A DNA stretch of 64,000 nucleotides, taken from positions 1,133,052-1,197,051 of the forward strand of contig MU001501.1 of the NCBI GenBank assembly GCA_010093485.1, given 5' to 3'. Origin of the DNA: Karstenula rhodostoma CBS 690.94 (Eukaryota > Ascomycota > Dothideomycetes > Pleosporales > Didymosphaeriaceae). Positions 22,059 through 34,203 of the stretch are shown here, piece after piece (position 1 is the stretch's first letter; each line of letters begins with the position of its first letter). A model generated the notes under the pieces. The model was not told the origin of the DNA. It saw only the letters and a list, made by a program, of their open reading frames with translations, and made no database searches. The translations under genes and the position numbers were made by a program.

Positions 22059-23770
22059 CAAATTATTTTCCTCCCTTCTCTTTCGATACGCGTCACGAAT
22101 TTCCTTATCTCGAGCATTTCAGCGAGCGATGCAAAAATGAAGCAACTGTAGCGATTCCGCCACTTCGTCACATGTGTATTTCCCTACCGGCGAAGCTGGG
22201 CGTCCATCGGACCTTTTCATACAGCGCGGCATGCACAAAACATTGGGCGGGCTTCTGTTACATATGCCTTTTTGAGTCACATGAAGACTTAGGTCCTGCT
22301 GGATAACGGGTTGCTCTGGAGTTTGAATACAACTGCGGTGTCGCGAACCCAAGACGAACGTTATGGGTGTATTATCCATTTTCGAGCACTGTCAACGTTA
22401 CTTTGTCACATCTGTTGCTCTGATTCGTCCTGTAGCCTTCGCTCTTCGTGTTCCATCGCACTCTTCCTTGCATCGGTCCGTTCCGCAAGGTGCATCGGGG
22501 ATCATCTACCATGCGCCCCAGAAACTCGGAGACGCACTCTTCACACTCGATCGGAACTGCCTGTATGCCTTGCAGACACAACGGTTTTGACAGCGACAAA
22601 ATTAGATGCATCACGTGACGAGTGTGCTTCTCCTCGGAATACCAAGGTGGGTCTGATTGGATACTTGCTTAGTGAGATAAGGCCAAAACGAGTGATCATC
22701 CCGCGCCCGGCGGGAGCTAAATCTCACGCTGATAACGACGTTTCCAGGTACATACGAGGACGATCGATTGTGCAACCCCAAAAAATGAGGTTCTTGGTCC
22801 CGAATATGAACGTTGGGAGTACTACTTGACAAGACGTCGTGAAAAGCTCTTCTTATACAAGGTCTCTTGAACGAGTCCCAATTACCAATACTAAGCCATG
22901 GTTCCCTTCTTGGCTTTCGTCAGGTGTGGTTGGATGAAGATAAGGATAGAGTGTGCGATGCATTGTGGCGCATGTCTGCAACATCTCCCGACAGGATGCT
23001 CCTTTAACTCTGGCTCAGGTTTCAGCATCTCAAAGATATCTGAACATCACAACGCCGCGGAAAAGCAGACTTCTATTTACAGATAGGTAGGTGTGCGCTG
23101 CTGGGACTATCGTGTTGATAAGGCCCACAGAAAGTACGAGCCGCCTCCCAATTACCGGTTGTGGCAGATAAGAGGATCAACACGAACATACACATGTCCA
23201 GCCAATAGAAGCGCTTGTCCCCAGCTCTTGGTTACTTCTTCGGTCGATATTTGCCTCTGGGGCCAGATGGTGCACAGTATGCGAGATCCCAGTGCCCGCC
23301 ATGCTCACAAATCTGGGGTGAAAGGCTTATCATGGCAGACACCCGCCTCATCTAGGCCGCAGCCACCGTTCTACCGGGCCGAAGAATGACGAAGGGCAGG
23401 GAACAGTCGTTGTCTGAACTGAACGGCTGCCGCCCGCAGTGGTTTTGTGGATCCAGACGTGGGCGTGGCAGGGCTTCGCTGCGGGGCCGGGGCTATTATA
23501 TGGGGGATGATCTACGCCGCGGAAATCGTGGGAGCACGTCTGGAGTGCTTGACGGAGATGCTGGATTCGGCGCCAGGCATCATGGCGCATCTGGAAGGGT
23601 ATTAATATCGTCCGAGCTCGCATGTGTTGAAATGGCATATCCCACGATACTTCCTTTCAGAACAAGGACGAGAAGCCTCCCTAGACCTTCTGATTTCCAA
23701 TTTTGGGACCGTTTTTGATTTTAGAAACATCCCGTAGTGACCTGGACAAAGAAACGGGCTCGAAGTCGCT
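22059..23770. promoter_or_regulatory. Intergenic region with GATA sites upstream of the nitrate transporter
   Basis: No gene recognised in about 1.7 kb. HGATAR sites, the recognition sequence of AreA/NIT2 nitrogen regulators, occur near 22675 (AGATAA), 22938 (AGATAA), 23081 (AGATAG), 23116 (TGATAA) and 23166 (AGATAA). Three of them fall within 91 bp. Confidence 0.45.
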
Positions 23771-25568
23771 ATGGCCCGACTCTCGCTTCTCTGGGCTCAT
23801 CCCGAGGTCAATCCTCTGAACAAGAAAGCGCGCTCAATCCCTTTTTTGAACCCCATTACCGACCGCTATGGACGCGTTTTCTTCTTCTCATGGTAGGTTG
23901 TCAGAGAATGAGTATACTACCTTTGCTCACCCAGGGTATAGGTTCGGCTTCATGATTGCCTTCTGGTCGTGGTATGGTAAGTTGACATCAGCCTGCATAT
24001 GGCTTATCTCCCACCTCAGCCCTATCCATCGAACCCTGTCTCTATTCTATGACTGGGCAGGACAAGACTGACTTGGATATGTAGCCTTTCCTCCTCTTCT
24101 CGCTGATGTCATTGCCGGCGACATTGGTATGAAGAGCTACCAAGTCGCGAACTCCAATATCATCGCTTTGACTGCTACGTAGGTGCCGGGTCCTATGTTG
24201 AGCGCTTCTTCAGCTCACCCAATACCAGATTGATCGTTCGACTCATTGCTGGGCCTTGCTGCGACCACTTCGGACCTCGACTCACTTTTGCGGGATGTCT
24301 TCTCGCCGGCGCCGTACCCACCTTCCTCGCTGGCTGCGTGACCAACGCCAGCGGTCTTTATGCACTGCGCTTCTTCATTGGCATCCTGGGAGGTAGCTTT
24401 GTCCCCTGCCAAGTATGGACTACAGGCTTCTTCGACAAGAACGTGGTCGGTATGTCAACACCCAGCCCGCCCCCTGAAGAAGAGTTGCATACTGACGCTC
24501 AACTTAGGCACTGCCAACGCTCTCACCGGCGGCTTAGGCAACCTCGGCGGGGGCATAACGTACTTCGTCATGCCCGCGGTTTACAACTCGCTCGTCCACA
24601 ACCAACACGTCGCCCCCCACAAGGCATGGCGCATCTCCTTCGTCGTCCCCGGCATCCTCATCGTCTTCGTTGCACTCTGTCTCCTCCTCCTGTGCGAGGA
24701 CACGCCCACCGGGCACTGGAGCACCCGCGCCGCAGCCGCAGAAGACACGCTCCGCAGACACTCCGTCACCACCGTCGACATCCAGGGCAGCATCACCGAC
24801 GCGCCGCAACCGGAAAAAGACACTACGCCCGGCACGCCCGCGTCGGAAAAGGAAAAGACGAAGCCCTGGAACGACGCCGACGCTGAAGCGCAGGGCACCC
24901 CGCTCGCCAAAATCGACACCGCCCGCGGCGAAATCATCCAGCCGCCCTCGGCCACAAACATCCTGCGTGTCATGTTCAGCGTGCAGACGCTGGTCCCCGC
25001 CGCCTGCTACTTCTGCACCTTTGGCGCCGAGCTCGCCATAAACAGCATCCTCGGCAACTACTACATGAAGAACTTCCCCGCGCTGGGCCTGCAGCAGACG
25101 GGCAACTGGGCCGCCATGTTCGGCCTGCTGAACGGCGTAACACGGCCGCTCGGCGGGTTCGTGTCGGATCTGGCCTATCGTAGGGCGGGCAGCGTGTGGG
25201 CGAAGAAGGTCGTACTACACACGTATGGTGTCCTGACGGGTGTGTTTCTGATTGTGATCGGGGTGCTGGATAGCAAGAGTCAGGCGACGATGTTTGGGCT
25301 TGTGGCCGCCATGGCCTTTTTCCTCGAGGGCGGGAACGGCGCTGACTTTGGGCTCGTGCCGCATGTGCATCCACATGCTAATGGGGTGGTTAGCGGGTTT
25401 ACGGGCGCGGCGGGCAACTTTGGTGGTATCATCTTTGCGATCATCTTTAGGTACAATGGGAAGGCGTACGGGAAGGTGTTTTGGATTATTGGGGTAATGA
25501 CGATTGGGATTAACCTTGCGGTAAGCTGGATTAGACCGGTACCCAAGGGGCAGATTGGGGGACGGTAG
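23771..25568 (+). CDS. nrtA: High-affinity nitrate/nitrite transporter (NrtA/CrnA family, MFS)
   Basis: Five exons (23771-23892, 23942-23976, 24085-24178, 24229-24449, 24508-25568) give 510 residues, the size of fungal NrtA. Exon 1 carries [15 protein letters not shown] and the two-exon join produces [20 protein letters not shown]. Then come [33 protein letters not shown], a glycine-rich nitrate signature near [19 protein letters not shown], and the second signature region [18 protein letters not shown] near the C-terminus. The central cytosolic loop is long and charged, as in fungal NNP proteins. It is a 12-TM plasma-membrane proton/nitrate symporter. No nitrate or nitrite reductase gene is adjacent in the window. 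GATA sites upstream fit nitrogen-metabolite control. Confidence 0.92.
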
Positions 25569-26316
25569 AGCGCATCATCGGGGCAAAAGTTGGGGTAAGG
25601 TGTTTTACGTTGAGCGAATTCTGTACTCGGTACGAGATATCCCTGTCTTTGATATGTGATGCTGCGAGAGTTCTCCACATAATGACAGAGTACGGTAACA
25701 CATATTGGACTCCGTTGGTTCATCGTGAGGCACGTATTACGACGCCAACACGACATTTCCTTCAAACCCGATACTCTGCAATATGTCATTGCGCGTCTTC
25801 ATAAACACTGTCTTAAAATTAGTCTAGTGCGACAACCTTATTTTTGAAACAGAACTGGCTCACCAGTCGCCCTAAAACGGTTTTATTTCCTTTGCTTGAC
25901 AAGCTTTCCCCATCAACAGAGACCTGGGGAGCCTGTGAAAGCCCATATTTTGCAGTTCACTCGTATTTCCGTGCTCGAAAGAGGCAAATCACTCCGAGTC
26001 GAAAGTGTGCCATCGCATCCACCGTTTTGTGTACCATTCTTTCTCAATATCCTAAGATAACGGTCAGCGAAGGAAGAGTTCAACTTTCAATGGCCTTACC
26101 CGCGCCTTGTCTGCTTCCCGTTCAGCAGTAGTGGTTCTTCCATAATTGGGTGGATCATGCTTCTCATCGTACGAAGTAATCTCACCAGGGAAGCTGAGTA
26201 CCAGGGGAAAGCCGTCGCAGTCGAAATTTTTGCTGGTGATCGTCCAATCTTCCACCCAATTCATCCCGAAATTTTCGTCGTCGTAATACTCATTTCGTAC
26301 AGTCGAAACTTTGCCA
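25569..26316. other. Intergenic; may hold the 3' end of the F-box-like gene
   Basis: No independent gene. Between 26064 and 26351 the minus strand has an open frame with coding-like composition (ESDGKVSTVRNEYYDDENFG and onwards) that may be an extra 3' exon or a frameshifted tail of the neighbouring minus-strand gene. Confidence 0.4.
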
Positions 26317-27332
26317 TCAGACTCCCTTGCTGCAGTCCAGGGACTTGGCATGCCACAGTCTATCAGCCAAAGATTCTCCAGAGCAGGTCATCCACTGTCG
26401 CAACTTTTTGAGTTCCTTTACCTCTGCCATTAGCGCCGCGTGGTAAAGGCTATCTCGCAGAACCAGAATCTCTGTATTGGGACAGGCTCCGACAAGGAAC
26501 CACCAGTCACCAGGACACTGAATGCGCAATCCAACGACGGTGGGAAGAATGATATCGGCCTTCAAGAATGTCACCTCAAGCGTGGAGAAATCGACATGTT
26601 TGCGGTCTGCAGTGCCAGTTAGTAGCCATGGATATGGTCACTTGTGCATTCGAAAGGCATGGCCATCGTTCCTGTTGAGTGTCCTGGCTGTAGAACACTT
26701 ACGGGTGAGAGATAGCTCCTTGAGAAACGGCATTGTCAGGAGGACCTTCGGCAAACGAGTTTTGTAGAGAATAGAATCATGTCTAGAGGACGTCACGATC
26801 TCACATGTCCTGGTTGCGGTATTAGCCCTGACCAGCGTTGCATGTGCGCCATTCGTTTGTCCGCCCAGGTCCCGTGGAAGAAGTATTCCGACTCATGATG
26901 CGCTCACCTGATACTCGAGAGGATTTGCGAGTTCAGCTCAATGTCCTTCAGCTGCCGGTTGAGGTGGCCTATCGTCGATGAGCACCTATGAATGTCTTCA
27001 AACAGCTTTCGGATGCACGCAGAGCGGAGTCGCTTGTTGGCCACAGACAGATTGAGGGTACTTCGATGAGTGCGAAAGTACGGGCCCGGGTTAGTGTAGA
27101 GGTAAAAGTACTGGCCATTCAGCTTATCCATATCGAACAAGAAATCGACAATGATGGCGAGCACATCATCATTCAGATGGTCGAGCAGTAGCTGCTGATC
27201 TTCGGTTGCGGATGGGTAAGTAACGGCGCGCTCCTCCGCCTTCGTAGGAGTTTTTGCGGTCTGCTCAGGGAATACCGGGGTCTGAGCTGTGGCGGACGCA
27301 ACTCCAAGCAGATTTGAGGGTAAGTCGGCCAT
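26317..27332 (-). CDS. F-box-like hypothetical protein, 3' end uncertain
   Basis: Three exons (27332-26908, 26782-26703, 26606-26317) joined by 125 and 96 bp introns give 264 residues. Near residue 50 is an F-box-like segment (LLLDHLNDDVLAIIVDFLFD). It is followed by NLSVANKRLRSACIRKLFED, typical of fungal F-box/LRR-like proteins in which an F-box couples to SCF ubiquitin ligases. Downstream segments (FLKELSLTHRKHVDFSTLEV, IRNCP-like turns) look like degenerate leucine-rich repeats. The frame stops at 26317, but another minus-strand frame continues to 26064 with plausible protein sequence. So either an intron I could not place or a frameshift separates the true C-terminus. Confidence 0.6.
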
Positions 27333-28259
27333 GGTTAGTGCTGGTGATCAATCGACGCGACGCTCTCAGTTCGCCCGTTCAGCGCGACGCAACTGTCGCT
27401 TCGGACTGTAAGCTCTCGTACACCTCACGAGGTCCGCTCACAGATGGCGAGGACGGTGGGTGTAGGCATCGAGGTAGAGGAAGGTCGGAGGGAAGACACA
27501 ATGACGCGTCTGTGTCCAAAGACGCGCTAACCCAAACAGCGAACGCACCCTCCACATCTTCAAACATATTCGGAAGGAACACTTTGGGTGTTAGACAGTT
27601 GACGGTCACCACACATTGAATGCGATTCTGGTGACTTGATTGGGATATGCAGATCCACGTCTGGTCAACAGAAAATGGATCGATATCCCCCTACGTTCTC
27701 AAAATGCCTGCTTTATGGACAACTATGGTATGCGGCTGATTGCTTTGACGTCCTAGAGCGCTGATGCTTGGGTGCAGATGAGAGAATTATTCAGCAAGCT
27801 CTACCAGCGGTGACGAGTGACGACGTAGCACTTCCACGACAACATTCGAGCCTGGCTTGAGTGTGTCGGGCACAAGAGCAGCTAAGAGGACGACGAAGCC
27901 TAGCGGCAAGAAGTTCAAGTTGAAAACTGCGTCAGAGACTAACAACTGCAACTATCAAAAACAAAAGAAATCAAGAGCTACACCCAACTGAAACGATCCG
28001 CGACGATTGAGTTACCTATGATACTTTTAGAGACACTAATATGCCCATTGAATCTGTGTACACTAGACAGGCAACCGCCAAACAAAAGAACTGCCACAAC
28101 AACGCCTAACGAACCGAAGTCTAAGCTAGACCTCCACTAGCCCTCTCAACAATGAACTACAGATACATAGTACTTTAGGAAATAAGCGCGCAAGTGCTAG
28201 AAGAAAGGTAAACCCTACAGTGTACAACCGAAACAAAACGCAACAGGACATTTCCGACA
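27333..28259. other. Intergenic, left flank of the meroterpenoid cluster
   Basis: About 930 bases between the F-box-like gene and the 3' end of the FAD oxidase. AT-rich after 27900. No gene, repeat or mobile-element signature recognised. Confidence 0.45.
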
Positions 28260-30158
28260 TCACGCCTCTTTCCTGATCAAGAAGCCATCGTTCTGTAGCG
28301 TCTGCATGACGCGCTTCGGATCGTACTTGTTTGCCGTCTTCTTGATGAAGTCGAAGTTCTCCTTACCGTAGCCGCTGAGGGGTTTGGAATGAACGTTGCC
28401 ATTGTTGGAATAGATGATTGGCAAGAACGAGCCCTCCTTCTTGGCTTTCTTTGTCCACGCCGCAGACCAGGAGTCGACTGCTTTTTGTGCGAGTCCGTAC
28501 TGGTTCACATTGGGAAACGTGACGTATGTGTCGTGCCCTGGTGTACTGTTAGTATCTGCTCAGGTGGTTACCACGATTCTTTGCTCACAGAATTGGGGCG
28601 CTTCATATAGTCCCATGATGTTGCCGCCGTTGCGCGCTTTGCCTGATTTGACCAGTGCAGATGTGAATCCCTGAGGCGCAAAGTACATGGACATGCCAGG
28701 TTCCATCAGCTTTGCAGCTTTCAGGTATTCGTCGTACGCCTCAAGGATCAGCTTTGCATCTGGAATCTTTTGTGCAACCGAGGTATGGTAGTATCTGCAT
28801 AAGAGTGAGCGAGGGCTATTGAGATGGGATTTGCAACGCAAACGTACGAGCCCGGGCTTTCGCCGTTTGCACCGTTTCCAGACGATCCCACGGTAGCGAA
28901 TAGAAATGAAGCCACTGTGCCATTCGTCGGGGGAAGGAATCGCGTCATGACTGGGATCGAGCGGAAGGGTTTGAATTCAGGCGCGGAGCTGACGTGGCCG
29001 ATGTGCCCATAGAAGACTAGGGTTGAGTTTTGAGACACCTCCAGTTGTACGACGGCATCACCGGGGCCATCTTCACGGAGAAAGTCGGCATACGCTTTCA
29101 AGATAGCCCTCGTAGAGTCTTTGTGGTAAAGGCTGACTTCGTAGTTGATCTCAATTATGTCCGAGGTCATGACTTCAAATTCCGTGACGATACCTTGAAG
29201 AGTACTAGGTCAGTTTCGTATGCTCGATTCGCTCAAGTGGGGATTCATTCGTACCAAAGTTGCTGAGGCCGCCTTTCAAACTCTTGTACAGGTCCGCGTT
29301 TTTGGTTGTAGTTGCATTGATAACTTTGCCACTTGGCAGAACGATCTGTTGGGTTAGCTTTGACCATAAAGAAACAATAGGTCACTAAAACTTACCTCAT
29401 ATCTGACAACCTGGTCCAACCCTAATCCTTTCTTGTCGTTGAAGAGAGAGATACCACCTGTGTCGGAGCATGTCAGTACACCTTATCGAGCGAGGGTGGC
29501 CAAGTCTCATACCACCAAGAAGAAAGCCGCCGACCCCGACTCCAGGATCACGGCCTCCAACGACCTGCACACCCTGGTCCTCGATCCAATCGTACACGGT
29601 CCCCCAGTTTTGACCTGTGCCAAGAGTTGCGTACTTCTTGTCGGCGCTCAGAACCTTCTTCTGAAGTCTTTCCAGCGAAATGACGACGCCGTCGCTTCCG
29701 ACAGCGTTCCAGCCAGGGAGAGGGAGATGGCCCCAACTGCGAATGGCAAACTTGGTGTTGGTCACTGTCAAGACGCGCATGACCAGCGATACATCGTCGC
29801 TTGTTTCCGGCGTTACAAAACAGGCTGGATCCTTCTCGCATATTGCGGAGCTGTAGAGATTGTTAACAATATTTACTAGAGACCAAAGCGATAGGTGATC
29901 CTACTATGGAACCTGCACCAATGTCTGATAGTACTGTGACCCGCCTGTGAAAGTTTCATTTCCTGGAAAGAGATGCTGTAAGACGCTACACGTCAGTCGT
30001 GCATTGCCCGTGCAGGGGATGTCCTTCGTCCAAGAAGAGGGCAGTCCGAGTGCACCCAGGGACTTGGAACAGGCATCGTTGGACAAGGGAGGGGTAGGCC
30101 CTGCATATGTAGTACCGAAAATGGCAAGTGCCGCCGCCCACGTGGTGATGAACAACAT
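28260..30158 (-). CDS. yanF-like: BBE-type FAD-linked oxidase, secreted or vesicular (YanF-like)
   Basis: Seven exons give 514 residues: 30158-29935, 29850-29513, 29457-29396, 29345-29255, 29193-28848, 28794-28589, 28537-28260. An N-terminal hydrophobic signal peptide (MLFITTWAAALAIFGTTYAG) is followed by the FAD-binding PCMH domain. The flavin-linking region reads AIRSWGHLPLPGW: the His is kept but the usual RSGGH has Trp. VGGRDPGVGVGGFLLGGGIS and LSNFGIVTEFEV follow, and a C-terminal BBE segment (NVNQYGL...YDPKRVMQTLQNDGF) closes the protein. The first junction is unsure: only a GTACTA donor at 29934 keeps phase. In yanuthone and macrophorin biosynthesis a BBE oxidase (YanF type) acts on the prenylated toluquinol toward the epoxycyclohexenone. 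It is divergent from the prenyltransferase gene with shared TCGGCCGR sites. Confidence 0.88.
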
Positions 30159-30611
30159 GACGAATTTAACCGGAAAAGATGATCAGAGATCAGAGATGCA
30201 GGAACTGGTACCTCAACGATTGAGACAGCTAAAGTTCTTATACGCTTCAGAAAGCCCCCAAAACGACGTCCGAGAACCCTCAAAGCCACATTGATCCATC
30301 GCCTGAGCTTTGATACATCTCCAGCGCCATGTTCTCGTACACTTCACTGTACACGAGCTCCCACGCGTTGCAAGTGGTACAGCCTCGTACCAAGAATAGA
30401 AAAAGCTTAGACCAAACCCCCGGTACGTGATCAGCCTTCTGGAAGTCCCGACCCAAGTCGTGGTTCGGCCGGATCCACGTGCGGCTGCCTGCGGTGTCTT
30501 GGTCTACGCTGAGCAGCTATCGGCCGAAAGCTCCACGCTCGGGAGCGATCAAGCTAAAATGAACCCGGAAATTGGAAAACAGCGGCATAAAATCCAAAAC
30601 TCGAGCTGAAT
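30159..30611. promoter_or_regulatory. Bidirectional cluster promoter (FAD oxidase / prenyltransferase) with two TCGGCCGR sites
   Basis: A 453 bp divergent promoter. TCGGCCGG lies near 30465 and TCGGCCGA near 30520, about 55 bp apart and 90-150 bp upstream of the prenyltransferase ATG. Both match the motif repeated across the cluster. Confidence 0.65.
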
Positions 30612-31821
30612 ATGCATTTCGAAACCTACAGCCATTTGGACGGCATCATGGGCACCAACACCAATACAGTCACTCTGAGGAAGCAACAGACGGGCATTTT
30701 CCGCGCGACACCTCCGCAGGATTCGGGTCGTAATCTTCGCAAGGGAGTTTGGCAGCTAGCCAGGCTTCACACAAAGGAAGCATGGCTGTGCTGGTACCCA
30801 GCTGGTTGGTAGACCATGCTCCACACGTGGGCGCCGGCTAATGTATGCAGTATGGGGATTATGCCTTTCAGCTGGCACACAAGACATACGCCTCAATATC
30901 TTACAGATGGCAAAGATACTCTTTGGCATCTGGAGCAGCGTCACAGTAACACACTGCGCCTTTTGCACATGGGAGTAAGAGATGGCCGCAGCAAACACGA
31001 GACCTCAGCTGACAGCTACTCTTAGTGATATCTGCGACGTCGACTTTGATAAGCAGGTTGAACGCTGCAAAGTACGTCCACTGCCAGCTGGTATGCTGAC
31101 CGTCGGGGAAGCCTACGTTGCATTGATGGCGTGGCTGCCGGTGGTGTTTGGTGTGACATACCTTACTCTCGGAGAGGCCGGTGTGTGGACATTCACCCCT
31201 GTGTGGGTGCTCAGTACCATCTACCCTTTCATGAAGCGGGTGACCTCTTTCCCACAGATTGTGCTTGGTGCCATCATTGGGGCGGCAGTGTTTCCGGGGT
31301 GGGCCTCCGTCACCGGCGATCTGACTACGCTCAGCCAAGGACTACCGTTGTTTTTTGCTACAGCAAGCTGGGTCGTGTACTTTGATCTCTTCTACGCTGA
31401 GCAGGTAAGCTACAATCACTAGCACCGGCCACTCGCTGATAAGGTCTTGCAATAGGATCGTCCCGACGATATCAAAGCCGGTGTCAAGTCACTTGCAGTC
31501 TTGCTCGGAGATCATGTCCACTACTTTCTGGCTTTCTTGGGCCTTCTTCAAATTGCATTCTTCACTCTGACTGGACTGAGGGCGCAGATGTCGCCCGTCT
31601 TTTGGATTCTTGGCTTGGGTGTTTGGGCCGCCAATGTAATCTGGCACGTAGCCTCGTTGGATCTCAATAACCGCAGATCGGGCGGCAAGATCTTCAAGGC
31701 AAACATCATGTTGGGGCTGTACATGACAGTGATTTCTGTGCTGGAGCTAGCTGTCTCAAGGCTCTCCATTTCGGACTTGGGAAGCATTGGTCAGTCCTTG
31801 ATTGGCATGCAAGTGTCGTGA
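30612..31821 (+). CDS. yanG-like: UbiA-family aromatic prenyltransferase (YanG/MacG-like)
   Basis: Four exons (30612-30804, 30851-30974, 31026-31404, 31456-31821) give 353 residues. Splicing creates ARLHTKEAWLCWYPAVWG, the conserved N-terminal region. Intron 2 splits the first Asp-rich motif, which reads CTWDDICDVDFDKQVERCK. The second Asp motif is DRPDDIKAGVKS. These two motifs bind Mg-diphosphate in UbiA enzymes, and the rest is membrane-spanning. In 6-MSA-derived meroterpenoid pathways this enzyme farnesylates toluquinol, so the expected donor is farnesyl diphosphate; this is an inference. It sits in the ER or Golgi membrane. The start is either 30612 or an in-frame ATG at 30648. Confidence 0.92.
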
Positions 31822-32472
31822 GAGAAGTGGCGGCGAAAATTCTCGTACATCGGAAGGAATGTTTCGCGGAAGTCGTTGGAAAAATAGTTTTTTGGTCAGA
31901 TTGGGGTAAGCCTTGCTCGTGTAAGTAGAAATCGTTTCTCGGCCGGTACAGCGTGATCACGTGCGGCACCCTCGGAAGCCTGCCGAAGGTACAATGCACA
32001 CAATAAATCAAATCATTGCTCGCGACGTGAATAGTCCTACACCAAATCATTTGGTCAAGCGATGTACAAGCCTCTATGAGCCGTACATGGAAGCGCTGAG
32101 TTGTTTGGTTTCCATTCACCAACCAGCCTCCACGGGTACTAGAGACGGCTTTGTGCTGCCCCCGTCAACGTATTCAGTCGATAATGATGATATTATGAGA
32201 TATAATAAGACGCTGAGCCGAGTTGCTGGGTCTGAGCCGCAGCTGTCCACGTGGGCGCCACGTGCAGTGGCAGTGTGTCATGTACACAAAGGGTCTGGTC
32301 CGGCCGAGAAATATGAAGGTGCCTTCTTCGTTCACAGGCAGATGTCCCTAAATAATACCTTTCTCCGAAACTTAGCGGATCCGTTTGCCTGGGCATGTTT
32401 TGTTCTTCTACTCTTCGTCGACAAAACGAATGTGACGAACCACACCAATTTCTTGAACCACTGCTTTAAATC
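31822..32472. promoter_or_regulatory. MFS exporter promoter with two TCGGCCGR sites
   Basis: TCGGCCGG on the plus strand near 31939 (context ttTCTCGGCCGGTAC) and its reverse near 32300 (context GTCCGGCCGAGAAA), the latter about 170 bp upstream of the transporter ATG. Otherwise no gene seen. Confidence 0.6.
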
Positions 32473-34203
32473 ATGGCCGCAACGATACACGAGCTGAGTA
32501 GTACGAAGGAGTTGAACGAGAGAGCTGATGATGCACCCAGCGAATCGGCCGGCGAACCCGACATCGTGCAGATTTCGCCATTCTCCTTTATCTCGCTGAT
32601 GGTGGGCATCAGCCTAGCTGTCTTTCTCATCGCACTGGACCGCACCATCATTGCCAATGCTATTCCCCTCATCACCAACGAATTCAATTCACCAGACGAT
32701 GCAGGATGGTACGGGTCTGCGGCAAGTCTCGAGCCCCCATGCCAGTTTTGCTTCCAGAGCTGACCATTTACAAAGTACTTGCTCACTGCATGCGCCTTCC
32801 AACCAATATTCGGTCGCGTGTTTGCGCATTTCGATGTCCGGTGGTCGTTTCTCGCCGCACTATTGATCTTCGAGCTCGGCAGTTTGATCTGCGGCGTGGC
32901 TCCCAACAGTGACGTTTTGATCGTTGGACGAGCCCTGGCTGGCATCGGCTGTGCGGGCGTGTTTGCTGGGTGTCTCGTCATTATAGCCATAACAACGTCT
33001 TTAAGTGTCAGACCAGTGTATATGGGCGTGATTGGATCAGTGTAAGCAGCCATTCCCATTTATATCCCCCTGCCGACATAGCTAAGATATGCGTGCAGAT
33101 CCGGCATCGGCAATGTATGCGGACCGCTGATCGGAGGCGCATTCACCAGTCATGCTACCTGGCGTTGGTGTTTTTACATAAACCTGCCAGTGGGGGGTGT
33201 CACATGCATTCTGCTTCTTCTGTTCTTCCACCCTTCGAAAACGAATCGCGGACAAGAGGGATTCGTAACGCGTGTCCTGCGGCTTGATCTGATCGGCAAC
33301 TTCATCCTCACCGTTACCGTGGTAATGCTGCTACTAGCCCTCCAATGGGCCGGTATCGAGTACGGCTGGGGCAGCTCGAGGATCATCGGTCTTCTCGCCG
33401 CATCAGGAGTTGGCTTCGTGATTTTTGGGTTGTGGCAGCACAGGAAAGGCGCTGAAGCACTGACACCGCTCTATATCATGGCTAACCGTGGTGTTGCCGC
33501 CGGTATTGGCGTCATGTTCTTCCTCAGCGGCGCGTTCCTCGTCCACAGCTACTACCTGCCCTACTGGTTCCAAGCGGTACGTGGTCGTACGCCTGTTCAG
33601 TCCGGCGTCGACGTCACACCTTATGTTGCCACAACTTTTGTGTTCTCCATGGTTGCCGGACTTGCCGTCCGGAAGACTGGGTACTTCACCCCTCTATCCA
33701 TCCTGGGCTGTGCAATAGGTTGTGTCGGCTGCGGGCTGCTGACAACGCTACACGTCGATACAGGTACCGCAAGGTGGGCTGGATACCAAGTCCTGACATC
33801 TATGGGCATGGGTATGACAATGCAGCAGCCCATCATTGCGGTGCAAGCAACGATCGATCCCGCTCTAGTCTCTATCGGCAGTGCCATCGTACTCTTCGCC
33901 CAAGGCCTATCGGGCGCTATCTTTGTTTCCGTGGCCAACAACATCCTGCGGAATCAGCTCGCGCACAACCTGGTGGCATTGAATATACCCAATGCAAACG
34001 AAATCCTAGCAGCGGGCGCGACGGACGTGCGGGAACTCGTCCCGCTGGCGTACAGGGCGCCGCTCCTTGAGGCCTACAACGATGCGTTGATGAAGGTTTT
34101 CATCATGGCCATCCCGCTTTGTGGCATAGCTCTGCTGTTTGCTTTGGGATTGCCGTGGGTTAGTTTGAAGAAGAAGCAAGCCCAGCGAGAAGGACGGGAG
34201 TGA
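32473..34203 (+). CDS. 14-TM MFS drug/metabolite exporter (DHA type)
   Basis: Three exons (32473-32721, 32776-33041, 33099-34203) give 539 residues. The first intron is GC-AG (GCAAGT...AAAG). Features of the 14-TM DHA transporters are visible: [17 protein letters not shown] (TM1), [15 protein letters not shown] (start of motif A region), [15 protein letters not shown], the motif-C-like [31 protein letters not shown], and a C-terminal polar tail. The position between the prenyltransferase and decarboxylase genes and the promoter motif point to export or self-protection for the cluster product at the plasma membrane. Substrate not shown by sequence. Confidence 0.9.

Noticed and set aside
24534..24973. 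Minus-strand frames opposite the nitrate transporter
   Set aside because: Antisense shadows of the central loop of the transporter.
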